A DNA stretch of 64,000 nucleotides from Cytidiella melzeri (taxonomy: Eukaryota > Basidiomycota > Agaricomycetes > Polyporales > Irpicaceae). How positions within the stretch are numbered: the stretch's first letter is position 1; every line of letters starts with the position of its first letter. Location: NCBI GenBank assembly GCA_022592445.1, contig JABYQR010000259.1:1-64000 (forward strand), given 5' to 3'. Made by a program: the position numbers and the translations under genes. Below are positions 54,302 through 64,000 of this stretch, in pieces. Below the pieces are notes generated by a model that worked only from the letters and a program-made list of their open reading frames with translations, was not told where the DNA came from and ran no database searches.

Positions 54302-57300
54302 AACGGACTCGTGACACAGCTGCAGCTGCGAGTCCCCCCCATACCCTGTCCTTGTCTCCTTTGTCGTCTACCTCGTCTTCTGCCTCGTGTACTATAGCAA
54401 CTCAGTGCCCGTCATTTGTTATCTCTTCATGTACTATCTCCTCGCTAGATCGGTTATCTTCTCATTTCCGTGTACATGTACTAGTCAAAGGTCTCAATAG
54501 AAGCATCCGTGTTCCTGCTATGATTGACTCAGGAGCCATGGCGTTATTCATCAGCCACCAGTTTGTCAAGAAGCATAAGATTATTCAGCACCCGCTCGAA
54601 AGGGTTATCTCATTGCAAAACATTGACGGAACTAAAAATAAAGCTGGCGGATTAACGCACTTCGTTTGCCTTACACTCACAGTCGGAGATCACACGGAAA
54701 AGGCAGAGTTTCTCGTCACGGACTTAGGTCCAGAAGACGTCATTCTTGGGCTACCATGGCTCAAACGCGTAAACCCTACTGTCAACTGGAAAAAAGGAGA
54801 AATGACAATTCTGAGGAGCTCGGAAGAATCTCCTGACAAAACTTTCCAGAAGGTTGACGGTAATTGCAAAGAACGTAGGCAGTGGGTCAAGGCCGGTATT
54901 ATCCAAGACACCACTGACAAAGTCTGGTGTATGGCCGGCTTCACCTACTCTACTAAGCTTGCTGCCAAAGCAAACAAAGCTAAAGCTCAGCGCTCCTTCA
55001 AAGACATCGTTCCATCAGAGTACCACAGACGCGCTAAAGTCTTCTCTGAGGAAGAGTCTAATTGGATACCCCAGAATCAGCCCTGGGACCATTCGATTGA
55101 TCTCAAACCAGACGCTCCTGAAACGATCAAATCGAAAGTTTATTCTATGCCCCTGAACAAACAAGCCGAGCTTGACAAATTCATTCAGGAGAACCTGTCA
55201 AAAGGTTACATCACGCCTTCTAAGTCTCCGCTGGCTTCTCCAGTCTTCTTCATCAAAAAGAAGGACAACAAACTCTGACTTATTCAGGACTACCGCAAAC
55301 TCAACGACATCACTGTAAAGAATTGTTACCCACTACCGCTTGCTACCAACATTATCAACAAGCTCAAGGGTGCAAAGATCTTCACCAAATTCGATGTTTG
55401 TTGGGGATATCACAATGTCCGAATCAAAGAAGGAGACGAGTACAAAGTGGCGTTTGTTACCAACCGAGGACTCTTTGAACCTAAAGTCATGTTCTTTGGT
55501 CTCACGAACTCACCCGCTACCTTCCAAGCTCTGATGGACAACATCTTCGCAAACCTCGTTGCCAAGGGCAAGGTGGCTGTCTATCTAGATGACATCTTGA
55601 TCTGGAGCAACAACCTGACAGAGCATCGCAAGGTTGTACATGAAGTCCTCGAGCGACTTCAGCAACACGATCTGTATCTTCGGCCGGAAAAGTGCGAGTT
55701 TGAGAAATCTGAGATTGACTACCTCGGGTTGATCATTCGCGCCGGCAAAGTCGCTATGGACCCTGTCAAAGTCCAAGCAGTTTCAACGTGGCCCACACCC
55801 AAGAACCTCAAAGAAGTAAGAGGGTTCATAGGGTTTGCCAACTTCTACCAACGCTTCATTCAAGACTTCTCAAAGCACGCACGGCCTTTACACAACCTGA
55901 CTAAAAAGGACGTACCGTTTGTCTGGGGACCAGCACAGCAGACTGCCTTCACGTTGCTAAAGAAGGCCTTTACTACTCAGCCTATCTTGGCAGTCTGGGA
56001 CCCTGAACTCCCTACACGTCTAGAAGTCAATGCTTCAGGCTATGCGACCGGTGGAATCATCTCCCAGAAATTGAAGGAAGATGGATTCTACCACCCTATC
56101 GCCTACCGGTCTGCATCTATGACTGAAGCCGAGCGTAACTACGAAATCTTTGATCAGGAGATGTTAGCCATCACCGAGGCTCTCAAAGATTGGCGCCACT
56201 ACCTTGAGGGGCTCAAGGAACCGTTTGAGATCTGGACAGATCACGCAAACCTGCAGTACTGGAAGACTGCGCAACACCTCACTCGACGTCAAGCACGTTA
56301 GTCATTACCTTTGGCTGACTTCAACTTCGTGTTGGTACACAAGCCCAGTAGTACCATGATACATGCTGATCCTCACTCTCGTCTTCACTGACACGCTGTC
56401 ACGGACAAAGAAGACAACAAGGACCAGGTGGTACTGAAACTGGAACATTTCCGCATCCTCGCTACTAGTGCGCTTGCTACTGATTCTCCGCTCGAATCAA
56501 AGATCTGAGAATGCACGGAACAAGAAGCAGAAGTCGCACAAGCTCTTGCTACCCTTCAAAAGAAGGGTCCTCGCAGGCTTGTCGGCGGTTTACTCAAATG
56601 GGAAGAGAGTGACGGACTCATCTATTACAAGGGAAAACTCTATATCCCTAATAACAAAGAGCTCCGTTACGAAATAGTCAAATCTTGCCATGACACACCC
56701 GCTGCTGGTCATCCGGGCAAACACGGCACCATAGAGCTAGTCTCACGACACTATTGGTGGCTGAAGATGAATGCCTTCGTAGAGACTTACATACTAGGTT
56801 GTGATCGCTGTCAACGCTACAAGTCAGCTCCGCACCCTAAAGCAGTACTACAGCCTCAGGAAACTCCGGCCGGACCTTGGGAACACGTCGGTGTAGATCT
56901 CATCACTCAGCTGCCACCATCTAAGGGATTTGATTCGATCGCGGCCTACGTTGACCACTACTCCAATCAAACGCACATAATCCCTACTACTACTAAGGTT
57001 AACGCTGAGGGGATTGCTGATCTACACTACAAGGAAGTATTCCGGCTTCACGGCATTCCCAAGAAGGTGTTCTCTGACCGAGGACCCCAGTTTGCAGCGC
57101 GCTTCATGCGTGCGCTCTATCACTGCCTAGACATAGAGACTGGTTTTATCATCTGCAAGGAAACGGCAAAGTGGAACACAAAAACCAGGATATCGAACAG
57201 TACCTGCGTCTATTCTGTCAGCAACGACAAGACAACTGGGTCAATCATCTACCGGCGGCTGAGTTTGCACTCAACTCGCGAGTACATGCGAGTAACTCAC

Positions 57301-57399
57301 AAACACCGTTTGAGGTCATCTTGCCCCGACTTCACCATACCAGTCGGCAAGCGAAGCAATATCCCATCGCTCAATGAGCGCCTTGACAATATGGCTTGA
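54298..57399 (+). pseudogene. Family B pol (protease, RT, RNase H, integrase)
   Basis: One frame, -1 relative to gag, with stops TGA 55276-55278, TAG 56299-56301, TGA 56389-56391 and TGA 56506-56508. Protease: AMIDSGAMALFIS (about 54520). RT: QDYRKLND, GLTNSPATFQ and VYLDDIL (about 55578). RNase H starts LEVNASGYATG, where the usual catalytic Asp is Asn (a G-to-A change). Integrase zinc region: CDRCQ near 56803; core: VGVDLITQLP and SDRGPQF. Near 57155 a small deletion shifts the frame; the integrase continues in another frame (EHKNQDIEQYL, LPAAEFALNSR) to 57377. The 3' end of pol, including any chromodomain, is lost at about 57445. Confidence 0.9.
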
Positions 57400-57445
57400 G
57401 TACGCAAAGAGACTGAAGCAGCTCTTTGTCTAAGCAAAGAAAAGT

Positions 57446-58220
57446 GTAACAGTAATTGTCACGGAGACGGAGCTTGACGCAGCAACTAGGGACACGAAGT
57501 GGAAGACGACGACGAGGTGGTGGCAGGCGTGTAGCACAATGCTCTCACCAACTATAAACCTTATGCAGGTATCTAGCCCAGTAAAGACCAAGTTAGCATT
57601 GAATACTACTAGCTATGTAGTACAGGAGGGAGTGGCTCACCTAGCCCAGTAAAGACCAAGAGGTCGAGATGGGGGCTAGGAGCGTACATGTAGCTGCTTA
57701 TATAGACTTCAGGGACCTGCGCACAGACCATGTTCAGGGCAGGCTTTGCAATTAGCCATGTGAACAAAGAACAATAGAACTACCTAAAGGAGAATAATAG
57801 CTATTGTCTGGACTTTGCCAAGACCTCTAACCGTGAGAGAATCTAGCTAAAAGGAGACCAACTATTGTATTCCATTCCCACACCTGTGAGAACATTCTTC
57901 CATAAAGGGAACAATAGGGAAAGAACAAAAGGAGTCCATGTGATTGCTATCTATGACATCAAACCCTAGCTATGGGCTAAGCCATGTGGTTGTTGCCATG
58001 TGGTTTTACATAAGCTGAGTCACGTGCCTGTGTGACGAAGCAGCTAGTAACTTGACCATGTGGAGCATCCAAGCCACGTGATACGGGCGCTTAATAGACG
58101 TGCAAGGTGCTTGTGCAGAGAGGGTTGCAAGCTAGGTTGCAACTGGTTTTCAAGTAGGTTTCAAGCTATAAACTAGAGGTAAAATGCGAAAAATAAGGGC
58201 TAGTCGGGCCATCCACAACA
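57446..58220 (-). repeat. Inverted 3' LTR of element B with A-LTR tail attached
   Basis: 57457-58220 is a complete LTR-B in inverse (TGTCACGG..CCACAACA, 764 bp). Directly before it, 57446-57456 reads TGTAACAGTAAT, the inverse of ATTAC-TGTTACA, that is, the ATTAC target duplicate of element B plus the last bases of LTR-A. So this block is the 3' LTR of element B with its right flank, flipped in place. It has no direct duplicate of its own (GTAAT before, AGCGT after). Confidence 0.85.
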
Positions 58221-58226
58221 AGCGTC

Positions 58227-58690
58227 TTCTTTTTAATGGTGTGGAACTATGTTGAATAATCCAGATACAATTTGGTAAACTGCAGGAGCGGGGTTACAAG
58301 TGATTATGTTATCCATAGCATATTGAATGAATTATATGGCATGACATAGTTGATTGCACCTGTGACTTTGTTACCAACAAGAACCTCAGTAATCAACTCT
58401 GTTCCTAGTAAGGACCTTGCCAAGCCATCTGCTCATCAGTATTGACTGTATTACAGGAATTTTCTATTGGTGACACCTTTGATAGGCAACTTGATCTAGG
58501 ATAAAGTGACTGTACTACAATGGATAAATTTGGTTACGGGAAAAGGAGCCATACATTGATGAAGGTAGTCACCAATGGTAGCAAGGGGCTTCATCTATCT
58601 TGTCATCAATCTTGTGCAGTGTTCACTGCTGATTCTAAAAAATTACTTGCTTCAAGAATGAAGGCCTCGAGGGTGTCTCATTGCTAGAAC
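58227..58690 (+). repeat. Left arm of a long inverted repeat
   Basis: About 464 bp matched in inverse by 61225-61690, with the landmarks TTTGGTAAACTGCAGGA, AAGGACCTTGCCAAGCC and TTACTTGCTTCAAGAATGAAGG. The same sequence is present in direct orientation at 37371-37850. Confidence 0.82.
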
Positions 58691-58699
58691 ATGTTACAT

Positions 58700-59400
58700 G
58701 TGTCTTATTGATGTCTGCACTGCCTCACCCCCATTGAAGCTGTCACAGGCTGTGTTTTGATTGTAACTTCTGCTTATAGAGCAACTAGTGGTTGTGAAAC
58801 TGTGTGGAAGAATCAAAGGCAGTGCTCTACGGTGATGCAACCACGTCCTGTTGATATCTGAACTGCCACAGCCCCACTAGACACAGGCTGTGTTCTGATT
58901 GTAACTCCTCCTTAGAGAACCACTAATGGTTGTGAAACTTTGTGGAACAATCTGATGCAGTGCTTGCTGCCAATGCAACAATGTCCTGTTGATGTCTGAC
59001 TGCATCACCCCTATTGAAACTGTCACAGACTGTGTTCTGATTGTAACCCAGAGGGTAGTGGTTGTGAAACCTTGTGAACCAACTGAATGCAGTGCTTTCT
59101 GCCAATGAAACCACGTCCTGTTTATGTCTGAGCTGCCTCAGCCCCATTGTTACTGCCACAGGCTATGTTCTGATTTTAACTCCACTTCAGAGAGCAACTA
59201 ATGGTTGTGAAACTTTGTGCAACAATCCAATGCAGTGCTTGCTGCTGATGCAATCATGTCCTGTTGATGTCTGAACTGCCTCACCCCCATTGGAACTGCC
59301 ACAGGCTGTGTGTTGATTGTAACTCCCGCTTACAGAGCAACAAACAGTTGTGAAACTTTGTGGAACAATCAGATACAGTACTCACTACTAATGCAGCCAC
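58700..59400 (+). repeat. ~143 bp tandem repeat in repeat C copy 2 (5 units)
   Basis: Equivalent TGTCT/TATCT marks lie at 58712, 58855, 58993, 59125 and 59269, spacings of 143, 138, 132 and 144 bp. Each unit has ACTGCC..CACAGGCTGTGTT and GTTGTGAAAC..GTG blocks. Two more units than in copy 1. Confidence 0.85.
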
Positions 59401-60219
59401 AACTTTACATTGTCCAAGAATGTAGGGATTGAGAATTTGTAGTTAACTTCCAAAGTACTGGTAATTCTTGCTCAGAGCCGATACTATGTGTAGCATGTCT
59501 TCTAATTGTGTTCAGAGAGCAAGCAATGTCTGTGTATTGCTGTGCATGTACCTGACCAGAATTTGACATCATTTGCCAGCAGGAGTGGAGTTTGAATCCT
59601 GGATGACTTTTTTCAGTAGACTGGCCATAGCTTGCTCAATTCCACTTCATTTGACAGGATTTTTGTACTAGGATGTTGCCATATGATAGGGCTATCCAAT
59701 GGTGTATTATATGTACAGATTTGTACCCATAGGCAGTCTGCCAGACTCAAAAACTGCATTTTGATTGCAAAAGTGATTGGATACAAAGTTATGAAGGGCT
59801 GATAACAAGGCCAGTGTGATGCCATCAGCTGGACTCATTGCTCCACAGCAATAGCTTAGCTTTTTTGTCTTGACCAATTGTGACAGTGATGAGACAGCTT
59901 GGATGTTGTCACCTGAGACAATACAAAGACTTACTGTTTTAGGTTAGCACTGCACATAAGCTACAAGATAAATAGAGTCCCGTGCCACCATTCACATGTC
60001 ACATCAAGCCTCCATTACTCCAAAACAATTCTTTTCTTCAGCACTGGTTGGTAAGAACATTCTTCATTGTGCTGTACTTACCCTAAGTCACCATGCTTAC
60101 ATTGCTCTGACAGCTGTCTTTTCAGAGCTCAAGCCCTTTTTGAACTCTTCCAACACAAAATCCCCCACCAAATCCTTTCCAAAGCTGTTCCAAACCATCC
60201 TTCATCATTCCACACCATC

Positions 60220-60765
60220 ATGCACCTCTCAACCTCTCTTGTTTTGATGGCCATTATTATCACTGGTGCATTCCATACAGTAACAGTGTCTGCCGCCCCG
60301 TATAACAGTGGAGAACTCTGCAAGACCACCTCCTCTGCCCACTCTGGCAATTTTTCTGGTCTGCCACATATCTCTCACCGCCAGATTCATTTTACCAAAC
60401 GGGTAACACAAGCAGAGGAGATGCACTTAGCACCGCTGTCCAGCGAACAATGGATTACCCTACTCAAAGAAGTGTGGCTTATGAAAGAGGAGCCTATTGG
60501 CCCTAGCCAAGATCTGCAACAACAGAAAGCCATGTGGCAAAAGGCACAAGAAATTCAAACTGATTTTCTCACAGAACCAGCATTGAAGCGGTTTGTTTAT
60601 CATCCAAACAACATGCCGGAGGATTTGTTGTTGAAGTTGTACCAGTATTGGCAGACAATAAAGCAAGATAAGAAAGAGTCACCAGATCATCCAAAAGACA
60701 TTCCGGAGGAACTCTGGTTGTGGAAAAATTTTTACCAGCATTGGCGGACAACAAAGGAAGATTAG
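60220..60765 (+). CDS. Predicted small secreted protein (181 residues)
   Basis: The ATG at 60220 is chosen because it starts a clear signal peptide (MHLSTSLVLMAIIITGAFH, then VSAAP as a likely cleavage site near residue 26). An in-frame codon at 60067 would bury the signal. The mature part is about 155 residues, rich in Trp, Gln and charged residues, with a single Cys soon after the cleavage site (GELCKTT) and two related segments (MPEDLLLKLYQYWQTIKQD and IPEELWLWKNFYQHWRTTKED), an internal repeat of about 30 residues. No enzyme motif is seen. ATAAATA lies near 59968. Secretion through the ER is predicted; the role is unknown. It lies between inverted repeat arms, so it may be transposon cargo. 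Confidence 0.65.
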   Translation: MHLSTSLVLMAIIITGAFHTVTVSAAPYNSGELCKTTSSAHSGNFSGLPHISHRQIHFTKRVTQAEEMHLAPLSSEQWITLLKEVWLMKEEPIGPSQDLQQQKAMWQKAQEIQTDFLTEPALKRFVYHPNNMPEDLLLKLYQYWQTIKQDKKESPDHPKDIPEELWLWKNFYQHWRTTKED

Positions 60766-61224
60766 AAAGAGTCACCAGAGCAAGATAAGAAAAGACCCTC
60801 AATCTTTTGATGAGCACTGCACTATATTGTCATGGTAGTAGTACTGGATTGGATTGCATTCAAAAAACCACTTATATCAGTGTCTCAATACTGTAGCATT
60901 CAGTACTCATGTAGCTTGTCAATTGCACTCTTGCAAAGTCCACCTCAAGTCAGGTAGATACTGTTCTACACATGACAATGGCTGTTACAAGTCCTGAGTA
61001 ATGAAGGGAATTGTTCCAGTGTGCTCCAGCACATTAATGCTTTTCCTGAATGTGACCCTCTTGTCTCCCAAACTGTGGGAATTTGATGAGAGAACACACA
61101 CAGTAACAGGTTTGATATGAAGGCAATGAATACAGTTTATGGCATCACTCTGACTTGGTTGCCACCCCTTTGTGACCTTGTATCAGATCACTTTTGGACG
61201 CATGTAACATTGGTAGTTGATCTA

Positions 61225-61690
61225 ATGAGACACCCTCAAGCCCTCCATTCTTGAAGCAAGTAATTTTCCGGCATCAACCATGAACACTGCACAAGATTGA
61301 TGATAAGATATATGAATTCCCTTACTACCACTGGTCACTAAGTATTTTAAGTATGACTCCATTCCCCATAGCCAAACTCATCAGTTGTACACAATCACTT
61401 TATCCCAGATCAAATTCCTTAACAAAAGTGTCACCAATAGCAAATGCCCTTACTACAATCCATATTCATGACGAGATAACTTGGCAAGGTCCTTACCAGG
61501 ACCAGAGTTGTTTACTGAGGTTGATTTTGGTAACATAGTCCCTGGTTCAAGTAACTATTTCAGGCTATTTGACTAATTCAATCTGCTAACAGTAACATAA
61601 TCACTTGTAACCCTGGTCCCTGCAGTTTCCTCAAATGTATCTAGATTATTTAGCATTGTTCAACACCATTACAAGGAAGACACAGATCAA
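61225..61690 (-). repeat. Right arm of a long inverted repeat
   Basis: Inverse of 58227-58690; begins near GAGACACCCTCAAGCCCTCC and ends near CACCATTACAAGGAAGAC. Together with the left arm it encloses 2.5 kb including the secreted-protein gene. This could be a DNA transposon with long terminal inverted repeats or two opposed copies of the same repeat. Confidence 0.8.
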
Positions 61691-62407
61691 ACAGCCTTTG
61701 TCTCTATTCTCTACTCTAAGAACTTGATGCTATAGCATTAGCAAGGCCAGTGAGCAGCAAGTACAATTTTTAAAGGTTGAAAGATACACAGCTTGATCTG
61801 GATAAGGTGACTGTGCTACAATTGATATGTTTGCTCGTGGGAAAAGCAAACATACATTCATTAGAGCAGTCACTGAGGGTAACAAGGGGATTCCTCTGTC
61901 TTATCATTAATCTTGTGCAGTGTTTACTGCTGATGCCAAAAAATTACTTGCTTTAAAAATAAGAGGATTGGGGTTGTCTCATTAGATCAGCTCCCAGAAC
62001 ATGTTACATGTGATCTGTTATGATTCCTGAAGAATGAAGAAGACACTACGTCAAATACCGGATTTTCCAGCATCAAAAACAGTTGAAAAAAGCATGAACT
62101 ATCGCACGACCAGATCTAAGATTGGATGGGTCAGAAAATAATGCAACAATTTAGTATGTGGGTTCTGAATTTGAACCGTTGAAAAATCATGCAGTAAAGC
62201 CTTGTAAGGTGCGAGATTTAGTAGCTGAAAAATTGTTGCTGGTGTATACAATTTATGAGGTATGAAAACCGTGACTTTCAGCTGGGTTTAATATACACAT
62301 AAATCTTTGTACAACACGTGACTGAGGTCAGAATTGTGATTTCTCTTTTCAAGTTAGCAAAATTCTGGCGACAAGATTTTGCAAGCTAAACAAACATGAT
62401 TCAACGC

Positions 62408-63166
62408 TGTCATGGATGGCCTGACTAGCCCTTAATTTTCGCAATTTACCTCTTGTTTTTATCTGTAAAACTCCGGGCTGCAGCTCAGTTGCAACCTTCT
62501 CTGCATAAATTCCCTTTTCACGTCTATTAAGCGCCCGTATCACGTGGCTTAGACGCTCCACACGGTCACATTACTTGCTACTACGTCACACTGGCATGTG
62601 ACTTAGCTTAAGTAAGACCACATGGCTACAAGCACATGGCTCAGCCCATAGCTAGGGTTTGACGTCATAGATACCGTCCACATGGGCTCCTTATTGTTCT
62701 TTCCCTATTGTTCTCTTTATGGAAGGATGTTCTCACAGGTGTGGGAATGGAATACAATAGTTGGTCTCCTTTTAGATAGATTCTCTCACGAGTATAGTTC
62801 TTGGCAAGGTCTAGACAATAGCTATTGTTCTCCTTTAGGTAGTTCTTTTGTTCTTCGTTCACACGGCTTCTTGCAAAGCCTGCCCTCAACATGGTCTGTG
62901 CGCAGGTCCCTGAAGTCTATATAAGATGCTGCATGTACGCTCCTAGCCCCCCATCTCGACCTCTTGGTCTTTACTGGGCTAGGTAAGCAACCCCCTCTTG
63001 TACTACATAGCTGGTAGTAACAATACTAACTTGGTCTTTACTGGGCTAGCAACTTGCATAAAGTTTGATAGCTGGTGAGAGCATTGTGCTTCAAGCCTGC
63101 CACCACCTCTTCGTCGTCTTCCACATCGTGTCCCTTTTAGTTGCATCGAGCTTCGTCTCCGTGACA
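62408..63166 (+). repeat. Solo LTR of family B in repeat C copy 2
   Basis: 759 bp, TGTCATGGATGG..CTCCGTGACA, flanked by AACGC at 62403-62407 and 63167-63171. The repeat C sequence resumes after it (CTAGTGCTGAGAGCTC), matching about 41630 of copy 1 and confirming an insertion followed by LTR recombination. Confidence 0.93.
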
Positions 63167-63376
63167 AACGCTAGTGCTGAGAGCTCACAATTTGCAGTAG
63201 GCTTCTTCTGCTTGCAAATCCAATGTACTATTGATGCCTTAAATCCTATGCAGAGCGCAGAGTTTTGGGGCTGACAAATCTTTGATAGAATTATTTCCAA
63301 AATTCTGAATACACAGTCAGCATTTTGCGGTTGACAAAACCGTTGGTGAAATGCATGCATCATTATTAAGATTTTG

Positions 63377-64000
63377 TGTAACAGTTAAGGTTACACTCAC
63401 CAGATAGTTGTTAAACTTGAAGGGGAGATAGAGAGATAGAGAGTAGGAGGTGTGGTGAGCGAAGTACTGGAGAGTACAGAGTGGTCCTTTATCAACAGAG
63501 TGGATAAGACTGAGGGGATATGCCCTCAGGAGTGCCTCTATATATACATGAAGGGAAGGACCCCAGGTACTACCCTAAGACCCCTAATACCTACATGAGT
63601 AAGTGAAGTAATCTACCTTACTAAGCATGCCCTATGCCCTAGTGGTGCCACTTCAATAATCAACCAATAGCAATTGTCCCCATGACCTGACCCCATGACC
63701 CAGTTCCAAGGCTAGACTTGTTCTAGCTTGTTCTAAGACAAGGCTAGACTTTCCCAGAAGGTTCTAAGAACTATGACATCATCTAATGGAATGTTCTATA
63801 CTATGACATCATAGTTCCAGCATGTTCCACAAGGTTCCAGAGAGTTCTATCATGTGATACACAGATAAGGAAAGGAGCGCATCAGCGCATCAGAGACAGG
63901 AGGCGCATCAGCGCATCAATTGATAGGCACTGAGAATAGGCGCCGGAATAAGCGCTTGATAAGCGCCAGATAAGCGCTGGATAAGCACCTAAATAGACGC
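63377..64000 (-). repeat. LTR of family A, inverted, cut by window end
   Basis: Starts TGTAACAGTTAAGG, the inverse of the LTR-A end, and continues through the TATA region (TATATATACATG, near 63537) and into the AGCGC repeats up to the window edge. The first part of the LTR lies beyond 64000, so I cannot tell a solo LTR from the end of a full element. Confidence 0.88.

Larger units (their letters stand above)
51153..57445 (+). mobile_element. Gypsy family B copy 1, most complete
   Basis: 5' LTR 51153-51908 (756 bp, TGTCGTGG..CTCCGTGACA), leader, ORF0, zinc-ribbon-like segment (broken), gag (intact) and pol (stops). It is inserted into the 3' LTR of element A with ATTAC at 51148-51152. The internal region breaks off near 57445 within or just after integrase. 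What follows is the inverted 3' LTR. The B LTR has a TATA-like CTATATAAGC near 51659. Confidence 0.9.
58221..63376. mobile_element. AT-rich repeat C, copy 2
   Basis: Collinear with repeat C copy 1 in two long parts (58221-59830 against 37371-38720, and 62050-63370 against 41290-41830). It holds a five-unit ~143 bp tandem repeat, long inverted repeats around a small secreted-protein gene, a further direct copy of arm sequence (about 61790-62010), and a solo LTR-B. 61700-62400 has no gene. The first ~300 bp present in copy 1 are missing. An inverted LTR-A follows at 63377. Confidence 0.6.

Noticed and set aside
57457..58220. Independent reverse-orientation LTR-B insertion
   Set aside because: There is no direct duplicate at its edges (GTAAT against AGCGT), while the adjoining inverse ATTAC-TGTTACA explains it as the flipped 3' LTR of the preceding element.

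Overview
The window looks like nuclear DNA of a mushroom-forming basidiomycete (Agaricomycetes; I cannot decide the order). Genes have many 45-65 bp GT-AG introns. The mobile elements are of types typical of that class: chromodomain Ty3/gypsy retrotransposons and a large CACTA-like DNA transposon whose transposase resembles the Plavaka group. Only about 22.1-26.4 kb looks like ordinary host or host-like genes. The rest is nested, rearranged transposon sequence. No tRNA, rRNA or CRISPR array was recognised.

Layout. 1-2188: 3' end of a decayed gypsy element (integrase, chromodomain, LTR). 2189-2806: inverted solo LTR of family A. 3098-16717: a bounded 13.6 kb CACTA-like element with CACTG-type inverted ends and a CTC target duplication. 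It carries four genes: a small spliced protein with a PCNA-binding-like motif (+), an 890-codon protein broken only by three TGA codons (-), a Plavaka-like transposase (+) split by a solo LTR-A, and a coiled-coil protein (-) whose stop codon overlaps that of the transposase. 17133-23456: two divergent transposon-associated genes that look intact, a large transposase-like protein (-) and a 336-residue protein (+). 24204-25321: a SAM-dependent methyltransferase. 25500-26439: a disordered conserved protein. 26919-28339: a truncated, frameshifted copy of UBA2, the SUMO E1 subunit.

28.4-64 kb is a retrotransposon graveyard. Two chromodomain-type gypsy families occur: A (full element 42066-51152) and B (copies at 29.8, 35.0 and 51.2 kb, plus solo LTRs). 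Both carry an extra open frame, here called ORF0, between the 5' LTR and gag. The ORF0 proteins of A and B share a C-terminal pattern. A third unit, D (30688-34355), sits inside a B copy and consists of tandem LTR-like blocks, each with its own TATA box and a small Cys-rich ORF. Two copies of an AT-rich repeat, C (37070-42065 and 58221-63376), hold ~143 bp tandem repeats and a foldback element; the second copy holds a gene for a predicted small secreted protein between long inverted repeats.

Insertion order can be read from target duplications: LTR-B into LTR-A (GTGAG), LTR-A into the transposase exon (GCCAT), LTR-B into C (AACGC), and element B into the 3' LTR of element A (ATTAC). The last ATTAC copy is found inverted, showing that the 3' LTR of that B element was flipped. 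Most premature stops in the pol frames and the CACTA cargo are TGA or TAG codons reachable by C-to-T or G-to-A transitions. Protein family calls rest on motif recognition from memory, not on a database search.
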